Assembly: GCA_016919605.1 (NCBI GenBank)
Contig: JACXTQ010000137.1
Location: forward strand, 1 to 13,306
Reading direction: 5' to 3'
Length of the DNA: 13,306 nucleotides
Source: Methylovulum sp.
Lineage (GTDB): Bacteria > Pseudomonadota > Gammaproteobacteria > Methylococcales > Methylomonadaceae
Part shown: one piece after another, positions 6,515 to 13,306 of the stretch
Numbering within the stretch: the first letter of the stretch is position 1
How the letters are laid out: each line of letters starts with the position of its first letter
Translations under genes and position numbers: made by a program
The notes under the pieces: model-generated
Told to the model about the DNA's origin: nothing
Databases searched by the model: none
Seen by the model: the letters and a program-made list of their open reading frames with translations, nothing else

Positions 6515-7197
6515 AGCGCTTAAAAACAGCCTTGGGCTTTACCTTGATCGAGGTATTGATTGCCATGACGCTGTTGAGCATCATGGTGGTGCTGCTGTTT
6601 GCCAGTTTGCGGATTTGTGCGCAAAGCTGGGAAAAAGGTGAAAGCAAAATGAGTGATGTCAACGAAGTGGCGGTGGTTTACCATTTTTTCCAGCAACATT
6701 TGGCCACCGCCAAACCGTTATGGGATGATTTTTCCGTTAAGGAGCAAAAAACGCTGGCGTTCCAAGGCGACGCTTTGTCTTTGCAATTTGTCGGCGAATT
6801 TCCTGCCAGTGCCGGTAAAGTGGGTAATCAGCTGTTTAATTTGCAATTGGTGGAAGAGGGAGATAGCAAGTTCATCAAAGTGTCATTAGTGCCATTTTTG
6901 CCTGTGCCTGACAAGGGGCTATTGCCTAAAGAAGAAATTGCCTTAATCAAGCACGTCCGCAACGTATCTTTTGCCTATTTTGGTCCGGATGAAATGGGGA
7001 GTGAAGGCAGTTGGCAGGCCGAATGGTTGCAAAGGGCTCAGCAGCCGCAGTTGGTCAAGATCAGTATTGAGTTGGAAAACGCGATGTATTGGCCGGACAT
7101 GATTGTCGAATTGAAAGTGGCCGCTTCACAAATTGATGCTAACGGTACGGTTGAAACCGAGCCGGAAGAAAGCAGTGCTGAAGAGGCGGCCCAATAA
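6511..7197 (+). CDS. gspJ: Minor pseudopilin GspJ
   Basis: This 228-residue minor pseudopilin is a partner of GspI and GspK in the tip complex that starts pseudopilus assembly. The peptidase site is ALG|FTLIEVLIAMTLL (cut after G9) with Glu at mature position 5. It is larger than GspH/I, as GspJ usually is, with beta strands such as LSLQFVGEFPAS and VSFAYFGPDE, and WQAEW before LVKISIELE. The last ~18 residues are an acidic, Ala/Glu-rich tail (EPEESSAEEAAQ) that looks disordered. GGAG at 6499-6502 lies 8 nt upstream of ATG 6511. The gene overlaps gspI by 4 bp and gspK by 1 bp. Confidence 0.93.
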   Translation: MKRLKTALGFTLIEVLIAMTLLSIMVVLLFASLRICAQSWEKGESKMSDVNEVAVVYHFFQQHLATAKPLWDDFSVKEQKTLAFQGDALSLQFVGEFPASAGKVGNQLFNLQLVEEGDSKFIKVSLVPFLPVPDKGLLPKEEIALIKHVRNVSFAYFGPDEMGSEGSWQAEWLQRAQQPQLVKISIELENAMYWPDMIVELKVAASQIDANGTVETEPEESSAEEAAQ

Positions 7198-8210
7198 TGC
7201 CGAAAAACGTATCAGAGGTCATTAGGAGGCAGCGCGGCTTTGCCTTGGTTTTGGTATTATGGGTGTTGAGCTTGTTAACGATTATGGCGGGTAGTTTCGC
7301 ATTGAGTATGCGACGGGAAACGACTATCGTCGCCGGCATTAAAAATACCGCCAAAGCTGCCGCCTTGGCCGAGTCAGGCATGGCGATCGCCGAAGCTATG
7401 TTACTGATCCCTGATAAAAACCAACGCTGGCAAGCGGATGGTAGTATTTATGAGATCAATAGCCCCAATGCCTTTATCGCCTCCGGTGAAGTGGGCGGGC
7501 ACATCCGTATCCAATTGTTTGCCGAAACTGGCAAGATAGACCTTAATAAGGCCGACCAAAAATTGCTGGGGAGCTTATTTGGGCAATCTCCGCTGGCTGA
7601 TGATGATAAGCAGCAAGCCAAGCTGATTGCCGCGATTCTCGATTGGCGTGATACCGATGATTTGGTGCATACCGATGGTGCGGAAAAACAAGAGTACCAA
7701 GATGCCAATTTAACGTACCAGCCTACCAATAAGCCCTTCCAGACTCTTGATGAATTGCGTTTGGTGTTGGGTATGGACGAAGCCACTTTCCAATGGTTGC
7801 AGCCGCTGGTCACAGTGTATTCAGGGCAGCCACAAGTCAACGCCCAGCAAGCCACCAAAGATGTGTTGGCGGTGTTGCCGGACGTTGACCTTGCGTTGCT
7901 GGACGATTATATCAGGAACCGCCGTGACAGCTTGTTGAATGGTTTGCCGCTACCGCCAGCGCCGATTCCCAATGCCAAAAGCGCCCCATTAGGCGATAAT
8001 GATGTGTTGACTATTGTTTGTGAGGCACAGATGGATGATGGGGCTAGTACGGTTATCAGCGCGGTCATTAAAAAAGCTGATAGCGGGCAAAGTAAACCCT
8101 TTCAACTATTGAAATGGCAAACCCCTACCGCGAAAGACGGGTCTTTATTTGCCGAGGCAAACAATGAATTGCTTATAAAAGAATATGATGAATCTGAATT
8201 CAACCATTGA
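7197..8210 (+). CDS. gspK: Minor pseudopilin GspK
   Basis: GspK is the large minor pseudopilin that caps the pseudopilus tip. The 337-residue precursor has the cleavage context RQRG|FALVLVLWVLSLL (cut after G14). It lacks Glu at mature position 5, which is the hallmark of GspK and fits a terminal position. The large insert domain shows the GspK signatures GKIDLNKAD (about 111-119), LIAAILDWRDTDD (about 142-154), an acidic region likely to bind calcium, and PFQTLDELRLVLGM (about 180-193). Start and stop are shared in TAATG with gspJ; GAGG at 7183-7186 lies 10 nt upstream. Its 3' end overlaps gspL by 26 bp. Confidence 0.95.
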   Translation: MPKNVSEVIRRQRGFALVLVLWVLSLLTIMAGSFALSMRRETTIVAGIKNTAKAAALAESGMAIAEAMLLIPDKNQRWQADGSIYEINSPNAFIASGEVGGHIRIQLFAETGKIDLNKADQKLLGSLFGQSPLADDDKQQAKLIAAILDWRDTDDLVHTDGAEKQEYQDANLTYQPTNKPFQTLDELRLVLGMDEATFQWLQPLVTVYSGQPQVNAQQATKDVLAVLPDVDLALLDDYIRNRRDSLLNGLPLPPAPIPNAKSAPLGDNDVLTIVCEAQMDDGASTVISAVIKKADSGQSKPFQLLKWQTPTAKDGSLFAEANNELLIKEYDESEFNH

Positions 8211-9300
8211 TCTGGATTTTAAACGTTTCCTGCGTTGGTGGCGGCGGGAGCTGATGTTTTTAGTGCCGGAAAAAATCCGGCAGTTGCTCACCGATCAGCA
8301 TGGCTGGCTGGTAGTCAGCCCGGAGCAAGGCTATTTGAACTTGAGTTATTCGTTGGCCGGGGACAGTGTGTTTGTGGCTACGGTGGCGCGTAATGAAGCA
8401 GGGATCGCCCAATTTAAGGCTTTGCAAAACAGTAACGAAAAACTTGGCAAAGCCCGCGTCCTTTTGCGTTTGGGCAGGCATGACGGCTTGCACCGTGAAC
8501 TGGTGTTACCCCTCGCCGTTAAAGAAAACCTGCAACAAGTCGTGGCTTATGAATTAGATAAGTACACTCCGTTTAAGGCCGAGCAAGTCTATTTTGCCGT
8601 CAAGCCGCTGGCGGAACAAAACGAGCCTGGGCAAATCAAGGCCATGTTGATTTTGACCACACAGGAGTTGCTGGACGGGCTTTATGAAGATCTGAAAGCG
8701 ATGGGCCTGTCGCCGTTGTTTGCCGATTATGAAGGTTTTGCCAATGATCTTGATGACGATTACGGTGTCTATAATTTATTGCCTGAACGCTTCCGGCAAA
8801 AAACCGCCAACACGCCGCGTTTGATTTATTCGGTGTTGTCAGCATTGGCGGGGCTATTACTGCTGACGGTGTTGGTGCTACCTGTAGCATTGCAATATCA
8901 AACCGTGACGGCTTTGGCAGAGAAAGTCAAAGTTATTGAGAAGGATGCGAAGAAGATCAAAATCCTGCAACAGGAAGTCGATTCGGTGATTAATGAAACC
9001 CAAAAATTGTTGGATGAAAAACGCTCCCGCCCAATGATGGTGGTGATGCTTAATGAATTGAGCCGCTTGATTAAGGATGATACATGGTTGGCCTATTTGC
9101 AGTATGCGGACGGACACTTGCAAATCCAAGGTGAATCGCCTGCCGCTTCGACACTTATCGGGGTATTGGAAGCGTCTGATTTGTTCAACAATGCCCGTTT
9201 TGCTTCCCCCGTGACCCAAAACACTGTCAGTAAGCTAGAGCGCTTCCAAATTACCGTTGACGTGACTCAAATCGGAGGCACTACGCATGAAGCTCCTTAA
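8185..9300 (+). CDS. gspL: Type II secretion system protein GspL (PilN-domain type)
   Basis: GspL is the bitopic inner-membrane protein that links the GspE ATPase to the platform. It has 371 residues. The cytoplasmic part (1-211) resembles the reduced actin-like domain of GspL/PilM-type proteins, including AYELDKYTPFKAEQVYF at 121-137. A single membrane helix lies at about 212-236, then a coiled coil at about 238-280 (EKVKVIEKDAKKIKILQQEV). The periplasmic ferredoxin-like/PilN-like domain (about 281-362) contains LNELSRLIKDDTWL. The basic N-terminus, with FKRFLRWWRREL, may lie along the membrane. ATG codons at 8185 and 8188 are adjacent, so either could be the start, and no clear ribosome site precedes them. 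It overlaps gspK by 26 bp and gspM by 14 bp. Confidence 0.9.
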   Translation: MMNLNSTIDLDFKRFLRWWRRELMFLVPEKIRQLLTDQHGWLVVSPEQGYLNLSYSLAGDSVFVATVARNEAGIAQFKALQNSNEKLGKARVLLRLGRHDGLHRELVLPLAVKENLQQVVAYELDKYTPFKAEQVYFAVKPLAEQNEPGQIKAMLILTTQELLDGLYEDLKAMGLSPLFADYEGFANDLDDDYGVYNLLPERFRQKTANTPRLIYSVLSALAGLLLLTVLVLPVALQYQTVTALAEKVKVIEKDAKKIKILQQEVDSVINETQKLLDEKRSRPMMVVMLNELSRLIKDDTWLAYLQYADGHLQIQGESPAASTLIGVLEASDLFNNARFASPVTQNTVSKLERFQITVDVTQIGGTTHEAP

Positions 9301-9892
9301 GCAACCTGTTTTTAAGCAGCCTATTAACAAAGACCGTTGGCTTGCCATAGGGTTATTGGTGGGGGTGGTGATGTTGGCCAGCTTGGTGCTGATTGTGCCG
9401 ATAGCTAGCAAAAGTCTGGAATTGCACGACAAAAAAGAGGGGTTGTTATTCAAGCTGGAGCAATATCAACGCATTTTGGCTAAAAAAGATGCGGTGGTCG
9501 CCAGTATGGATGCCATCAAAACCCAACATGACGAGCAAGGTTATTTTAACAGCCAACAAACCGATGCCCTGGCTTCGGCGGAAATGCAAAATTTTATCAA
9601 AAAAACCATTGTCGATGCCGGTGGGCAATTAAGCAGCACCCAAGCCATTCCAGTCACTGTCAAAGACGGTTTCAGCCGTATCACTGTCAGGGTCAGGATG
9701 ACCGGTAACAGCGAAGTGTTGCGGGCGGTGTTGTACAAAATTGAAACCTCCACTCCGCTCATTATTGTCGATCAGATCGATATTCGCCCTATGCGTGGCC
9801 GCCGGAGCATGACCTCGCATAAAATCGAGCCAAGCAATGATCTTAACGTCAATTTCCAAGCAGTCAGCTTTATGAGAAAACAGCCTGAATGA
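9287..9892 (+). CDS. gspM: Type II secretion system protein GspM
   Basis: GspM is the bitopic platform protein that pairs with GspL. Its 201 residues comprise a short cytoplasmic segment, a membrane helix at about 19-41, a coiled-coil stretch at about 43-75, a YF motif at 86-87 and a ferredoxin-like periplasmic domain (about 95-195) with MQNFIKKTIVDAGGQLSS and RITVRVRMTGNS. This pattern fits the GspM_b/XpsM type more than the classical GspM. A strong ribosome site, GGAGG at 9274-9278, lies 8 nt upstream of ATG 9287, inside the end of gspL. The stop overlaps the gspN start in ATGA. Gene order supports the name; the primary sequence of GspM is poorly conserved. Confidence 0.88.
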   Translation: MKLLKQPVFKQPINKDRWLAIGLLVGVVMLASLVLIVPIASKSLELHDKKEGLLFKLEQYQRILAKKDAVVASMDAIKTQHDEQGYFNSQQTDALASAEMQNFIKKTIVDAGGQLSSTQAIPVTVKDGFSRITVRVRMTGNSEVLRAVLYKIETSTPLIIVDQIDIRPMRGRRSMTSHKIEPSNDLNVNFQAVSFMRKQPE

Positions 9893-10623
9893 ATAGCAAA
9901 CTGGTGACAGTGTTGGGCGCAATCTGCGGCGTATTGCTGTTGCTTATTGCTGGCGAATGGTTTTACGCCAGCTTAAGCCAACGGCAATTATTGGATACGC
10001 AAATCCCTAAGGATAAAAAAGCTTCAAGCGATACTATGCCCAGTATCGACTTGACCGGACAAGATGAGGAAAGCTATGCGGATTTGGTAAACCGGCCTTT
10101 ATTTATTGAAGGCCGCAAACCCGTCAATGAACCGCCGCCAGAAACGGTCAAAGGTGCCGAAGTGGCGATCAATTTTGATTGGGTGCTAAACGGCATTTAT
10201 ACCACAAGCAAAGGCCAGTCAGTTTTGTTGAGCCGTCCTGCCACCACCAAATCACCGACTAATAACCATCGAAGAATACCGTTCGGCGGCGTGCTTGATG
10301 GCGGCTGGCGGTTGGTGGAAATCGTCAATAATCATGTCATATATACCTCGGAAGGCGCAAAGTCAGAAGAAAAAGATGAAGGGGATCGCGTAATTTTTAC
10401 CTTGGATAACGAACAAAAAACCTTGCCGTTGCACAAATCAAAAGCTAAATCGCCCGCCAAACCTAATGTACCGCCACCCGCTCCGGGCGGACAACCTGAA
10501 GGTGTACCCCCTGAAGGTATGCCTCCAGATGGTGTACCGCCCCCTTCGCCTGAACAGCCGGAAGATTTGATGCCAGAACCCGAATCACCAGAAGACCTCA
10601 TTGAGAATAGTGAAAATGAATAA
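9889..10623 (+). CDS. gspN: GspN/GspC-like bitopic connector protein with Pro-rich acidic tail
   Basis: This 244-residue protein has one N-terminal membrane helix (about 5-27) and a periplasmic body. YADLVNRPLFIEGRKP (63-78) is the RPLF-x-RRP-type segment shared by GspC and XpsN-type proteins. A short beta domain follows (about 90-175: NFDWVLNGIYTT, VLDGGWRLVEIVNNHVIY, RVIFTLDN), resembling the homology region that contacts the secretin. It occupies the xpsN position between gspM and gspD, and the operon has no separate gspC. It probably links the platform to GspD, which is an inference from order and motif. No C-terminal PDZ domain is present. Instead the last ~55 residues are Pro- and Glu-rich with a pentapeptide repeat. 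The start overlaps gspM by 4 bp; the end overlaps gspD by 8 bp. Confidence 0.82.
   Translation: MNSKLVTVLGAICGVLLLLIAGEWFYASLSQRQLLDTQIPKDKKASSDTMPSIDLTGQDEESYADLVNRPLFIEGRKPVNEPPPETVKGAEVAINFDWVLNGIYTTSKGQSVLLSRPATTKSPTNNHRRIPFGGVLDGGWRLVEIVNNHVIYTSEGAKSEEKDEGDRVIFTLDNEQKTLPLHKSKAKSPAKPNVPPPAPGGQPEGVPPEGMPPDGVPPPSPEQPEDLMPEPESPEDLIENSENE
10486..10545 (+). repeat. Imperfect 15-bp tandem repeat encoding Gly/Pro pentapeptides in the gspN tail
   Basis: Four in-frame 15-bp units encode GGQPE, GVPPE, GMPPD and GVPPP. The two middle units and the start of the fourth share GGTRTRCC-like openings and differ mainly at third positions, so the amino-acid pattern is kept while the DNA has diverged. The tract lies in the likely disordered periplasmic tail. 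Copy number may vary between strains. Confidence 0.6.
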
Positions 10624-12766
10624 TGCCCAAAAAATCACTAACGCATCCTGTCTGCTTGCGTTAGGTTTATCGTTGTCCGGTTGCGAGTTGTTAGCGCCTA
10701 AATCAACCCAGTTGATACCTTTGGCATCCGTTGTTAAGGATTCGGGCAAAGAGGAAGTTTTTAAAGGATTGCAAAACAAGCCTAGTACCGAAATAGTGCG
10801 CCCCAAAGCCGAAATCTACACGGGTACTGACCATTATCTCGCCACGCCCAGTTGGCAAGCACACGAATCGGAAAAAAAGGGCATTTATGACCTGAAATTT
10901 GAAGATGCCGATTTGGGGGATGTTGCCAAGGCGATACTTAATGACATGCTTAAGCAAAACTATGTCATCAATCCTAAAGTTACGGGTAGGGTGACTATCC
11001 ATACCACGCAACCTTTGACCAAGGACGAACTGTTACCGACCCTAGAGATGCTGTTGCGCATGAATAATGCCGCGCTGGTCAAAGACGGCAGGATTTACCA
11101 TATAGAACCGGCTGCCGATGCCTTGTACACGTCCGATTTAACCACCAGTGGCGGCCATGATGGCTATCAGACCCGTGTCATTCCGATCAGGAATGTCGCC
11201 GTGAATGAAATCGTCGAAGTTATTAAGCCCTTGGTGCAAGAAAAAACCATCCTGCATGTGGACAGCACCCGCAATATCTTGGTGGCGTCAGGCACGCCCG
11301 ATGAAATGTCACGGGTCATGGACATGGTTGGCACTTTTGACATTGATGTGTTAAAGGGGCGTTCTTTCGGCTTGTTCCCGTTGGTGCACAGTGACCCGGA
11401 AGACGTAGTTAAGGAATTGGAGGAGATTTTTGTCGGCAAAGGTAAGCCGGAAGATTCGGAGTTTTTCCGGTTTATGCCGATTGAACGGCTCAATGCAGTG
11501 ATGGCTATCACCCATCAAGGCCGTTATCTGCAAGATATTGAGAACTGGGTCGCGCGGCTGGATAAGGTTAACACCGCCAGCGGTGGCGGGGTTAACGTCT
11601 ATAAGGTACAACACGCCGATGCTGAAGAATTGGCGGACACCTTAAATGAAATTTTTACCGGCGCACAACACCAAGATCGCTCGGCAAAAGTCTCGCCGGG
11701 GCAGAAAGCGACCGAATTGTCCAATAAAAATAGCAACACCAATTCAACCAATACCAACAGCACCACTGGCTCATCTTCATCCACCAGCAGCAGTAAAAAA
11801 TCTAAACAAAACAAGAGCCGTTCAGGTAGTGCCAGCACCGGCACGGCCACGGTCGCCAATGTTGACGATGTCCGCATCATTTCCGATAAGACCAACAATG
11901 CGCTAATTATTGTCGCCACACCCCGCGAATATGAAGTGATCTTGCCCGTCATCAAGCAATTGGATATTTTACCGTTACAGGTTCTGATTGATGCGACTAT
12001 TGTCGAAGTCAAATTAAACAATGACTTACAATACGGTATCCAATGGTATTTGGATCATCAAGGCAGCAGCCTCAGTAGCGGGGCTGGAGCGACGACGCTA
12101 GGTAGTGTTGCCAGTGCATCTGCCTCCGCTGTCACCTCTGGTGGTCTGAGCGCCGTCTATAATTCGGGTGTTGTCAATGCCCTGTTAAGTTCGCTATCAA
12201 CAAAGAATGACATCAATGTCATTTCATCACCTTCGTTAATGGTGCTGAACAACCAGGAAGCCACCATAGAAGTGGGCGATCAGATACCTATCTTGACGAA
12301 CAGCTTGTCAGGGGTCAATACCTCCAGCACTGGCAGCCTAGTTACTAGCAACTCGATACAATATAAAGACACCGGGGTTACGCTCAATGTTACGCCTAGG
12401 GTCAATGCCAATGGCATGGTCATTTTGGATCTTAAGCAAACGGTCAGCGACCCTAAAAAAACCACGGTGAGCGGCATTGATTCTGCGACTATTTCCCAAA
12501 AGAAAATCGAAAGTTCGGTAGCAGTATTAGATGGGGAGACTATTGTCCTAGGCGGTTTGATTAAGGAAGAAAATACTTTTAATAAGGCGGGTATTCCCTT
12601 TCTGCATGAACTGCCTTGGGTAGGGTCTTTATTCGGCAATACTACCAATAACAAGGATAAAACCGAGTTAGTGGTCTTGATTACCCCGCGAGTGGTCAAA
12701 AGCAAGCAGGATTCCAGATTGATTTCTAACGAATTCAGACGCAAATTGACGGGCATTTACCGCTAA
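10616..12766 (+). CDS. gspD: Lipoprotein type II secretin GspD
   Basis: GspD is the outer-membrane secretin ring through which folded exoproteins leave. It has 716 residues from ATG 10616. The signal peptide ends in a lipobox, LSGC (20-23), so Cys23 should be lipidated. Domains in order are N0 (about 89-165), N1 (about 185-245), N2 (about 247-317), N3 (about 325-449) with a Ser/Asn-rich insert (about 363-408), then the secretin barrel (about 450-692). The barrel includes LQVLIDATIVEV, a gate region rich in Gly/Ser/Ala, DTGVTLNVTPRV and the secretin signature VLDGETIVLGGLIKEE followed by PFLHELPWVGSLFG. In-frame TTG 10601 and GTG 10610 are alternative starts. ATG gives the cleanest signal peptide. 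The lipobox matches what is known for XpsD of Xanthomonas. A hairpin follows the stop. Confidence 0.96.
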   Translation: MNNAQKITNASCLLALGLSLSGCELLAPKSTQLIPLASVVKDSGKEEVFKGLQNKPSTEIVRPKAEIYTGTDHYLATPSWQAHESEKKGIYDLKFEDADLGDVAKAILNDMLKQNYVINPKVTGRVTIHTTQPLTKDELLPTLEMLLRMNNAALVKDGRIYHIEPAADALYTSDLTTSGGHDGYQTRVIPIRNVAVNEIVEVIKPLVQEKTILHVDSTRNILVASGTPDEMSRVMDMVGTFDIDVLKGRSFGLFPLVHSDPEDVVKELEEIFVGKGKPEDSEFFRFMPIERLNAVMAITHQGRYLQDIENWVARLDKVNTASGGGVNVYKVQHADAEELADTLNEIFTGAQHQDRSAKVSPGQKATELSNKNSNTNSTNTNSTTGSSSSTSSSKKSKQNKSRSGSASTGTATVANVDDVRIISDKTNNALIIVATPREYEVILPVIKQLDILPLQVLIDATIVEVKLNNDLQYGIQWYLDHQGSSLSSGAGATTLGSVASASASAVTSGGLSAVYNSGVVNALLSSLSTKNDINVISSPSLMVLNNQEATIEVGDQIPILTNSLSGVNTSSTGSLVTSNSIQYKDTGVTLNVTPRVNANGMVILDLKQTVSDPKKTTVSGIDSATISQKKIESSVAVLDGETIVLGGLIKEENTFNKAGIPFLHELPWVGSLFGNTTNNKDKTELVVLITPRVVKSKQDSRLISNEFRRKLTGIYR

Positions 12767-12773
12767 TGAAGGC

Positions 12774-12803
12774 GACCCCGAAGACTTGAAAACCTTCGGG
12801 GTC
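12774..12803 (+). terminator. Hairpin between convergent gspD and rpiA, probable (bidirectional) terminator
   Basis: A perfect 10-bp inverted repeat, GACCCCGAAG (12774-12783) with CTTCGGGGTC (12794-12803), has a 10-nt loop and begins 7 bp after the gspD stop. It is GC-rich, but neither strand continues into a T-run, so it is not a textbook intrinsic terminator. Its position in the 55-bp gap between two convergent genes supports a role in ending both transcripts or protecting the 3' ends. Confidence 0.6.
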
Positions 12804-12821
12804 AAGGTCAGGCAAAAGTCA

Positions 12822-13306
12822 TTAGAAAGTGATGATTTGTTCGCCGTCACTGACTAAGACAATATCGGCAGGACGGGCGGCAAACAAGCCGACACAGACC
12901 ACGCCTGTGATATTGTTGATGGCCCTTTCCAAGGCAATCGGTTCGGCAATGGTCAAACCGTGGACATCCAAAATATGGTTATGGTTGTCGGTGACGCAGT
13001 TCTCGCGCCATACGGGTGTGCCGCCCAATTTCACCAATTCTCTGGCGACATAGCTTCTGGCCATCGGGATCACTTCGACAGGCAAAGGGAACGCGCCCAG
13101 CACATCGACACGTTTGCTGCCGTCAGCGATACAGACAAACTTATCGCTCGCTGCGGCGATGATTTTCTCGCGAGTCAAAGCGGCACCGCCGCCTTTAATC
13201 AGCTGTTTCAACGGGTTGATCTCATCCGCCCCGTCCACATACACTTGCAGTGGGCCGACCGCGTTTAAGTCCAATACGGGGATGCCAACTTTTTTCAGAT
13301 GTTCGG
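12822..13306 (-). CDS. rpiA: Ribose-5-phosphate isomerase A, C-terminal part (5' end outside window)
   Basis: RpiA interconverts ribose 5-phosphate and ribulose 5-phosphate in the cytoplasmic pentose phosphate pathway. The minus-strand frame is open from the window's right edge to TAA at 12824-12822, giving about 160 residues. The first ~60 residues of the ~220-residue family are missing. Diagnostic blocks are YVDGADEIN (substrate-binding acidic loop) and [12 protein letters not shown] (containing the catalytic Glu and Lys). [33 protein letters not shown] and [13 protein letters not shown] then follow, in the order seen in E. coli RpiA. A TTG at 13274 is in frame, but the frame continues upstream with [14 protein letters not shown], which fits the family, so it is not the start. 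It converges on gspD and is unrelated to secretion. Confidence 0.96.
   Translation of the reverse strand, partial: EHLKKVGIPVLDLNAVGPLQVYVDGADEINPLKQLIKGGGAALTREKIIAAASDKFVCIADGSKRVDVLGAFPLPVEVIPMARSYVARELVKLGGTPVWRENCVTDNHNHILDVHGLTIAEPIALERAINNITGVVCVGLFAARPADIVLVSDGEQIITF

Noticed and set aside
10332..10601. Gly/Ser-rich minus-strand frame at the gspN tail
   Set aside because: It is the reverse complement of the Pro-rich repeat tract (CCN codons read back as Gly). Its low complexity is a shadow, not a separate protein.
2132..12766. Type IV pilus or a novel secretin system as the identity of the cluster
   Set aside because: The calcium-site GspG C-terminus, GspK lacking Glu5, the GspH-K minor pseudopilin set and the GspL/M/N/D order all point to a T2SS. 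I see no gene suggesting a new system.
12829..13268. Plus-strand frames at the right end
   Set aside because: They lie antisense to rpiA, whose frame has complete family motifs. The plus-strand translations show none.
1..13306. CRISPR array, tRNA, rRNA, insertion sequence or prophage genes
   Set aside because: I saw no regularly spaced repeats, cloverleaf-like segments, transposase or integrase motifs on either strand.

Overview
The window is about 13.3 kb of compact, moderate-GC Gram-negative chromosome. Its core is an almost complete type II secretion system (T2SS) operon, in the order gspE-F-G-H-I-J-K-L-M-N-D on the + strand. This is the order described for the xps operon of Xanthomonas: the ATPase gene comes first, the secretin gene comes last, and a gspN-type gene stands where other systems carry gspC. 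A gammaproteobacterium is the best guess. Protein style and neighbours (a filamentous-haemagglutinin-like adhesin, a TIGR04283-type glycosyltransferase, a sterol-desaturase-family enzyme) would fit a Methylococcales methanotroph. That is an impression from sequence style, not a database result.

Layout. Positions 1-309 are the last ~100 codons of a large repetitive surface/secreted protein, closed by a strong intrinsic terminator (336-370). A two-gene unit follows: a family-2 glycosyltransferase (401-1093) overlapping a membrane fatty-acid-hydroxylase/sterol-desaturase-family protein (1081-1860). Positions 1861-2131 contain no ATG-started gene, but the minus strand carries an uninterrupted 67-codon reading frame (1901-2104) with protein-like composition and no standard start. 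The T2SS operon occupies 2132-12766. A 10-bp-stem hairpin (12774-12803) separates it from the convergent rpiA (ribose-5-phosphate isomerase A), which runs off the right edge.

How the T2SS genes work together. GspE powers assembly from the cytoplasm. GspF, GspL and GspM form the inner-membrane platform. GspG (major) and GspH/I/J/K (minor) build the pseudopilus. GspN, a bitopic protein with a GspC-like RPLF segment, probably links the platform to GspD. GspD is a secretin with its own lipobox, so it may reach the outer membrane without a separate pilotin. No prepilin peptidase (gspO), gspC or gspS is present, so peptidase activity must come from elsewhere. Genes overlap or abut throughout, except for a 159-bp gap before gspG that may carry an internal promoter.

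I found no CRISPR array, tRNA, rRNA, transposase or prophage gene. Most of the window is a recognisable system. The less ordinary points are the unexplained minus-strand frame at 1901-2104, the lipoprotein secretin with a Ser/Asn-rich insert, the Pro/acidic repeat tail of GspN, and the non-standard gspH start.
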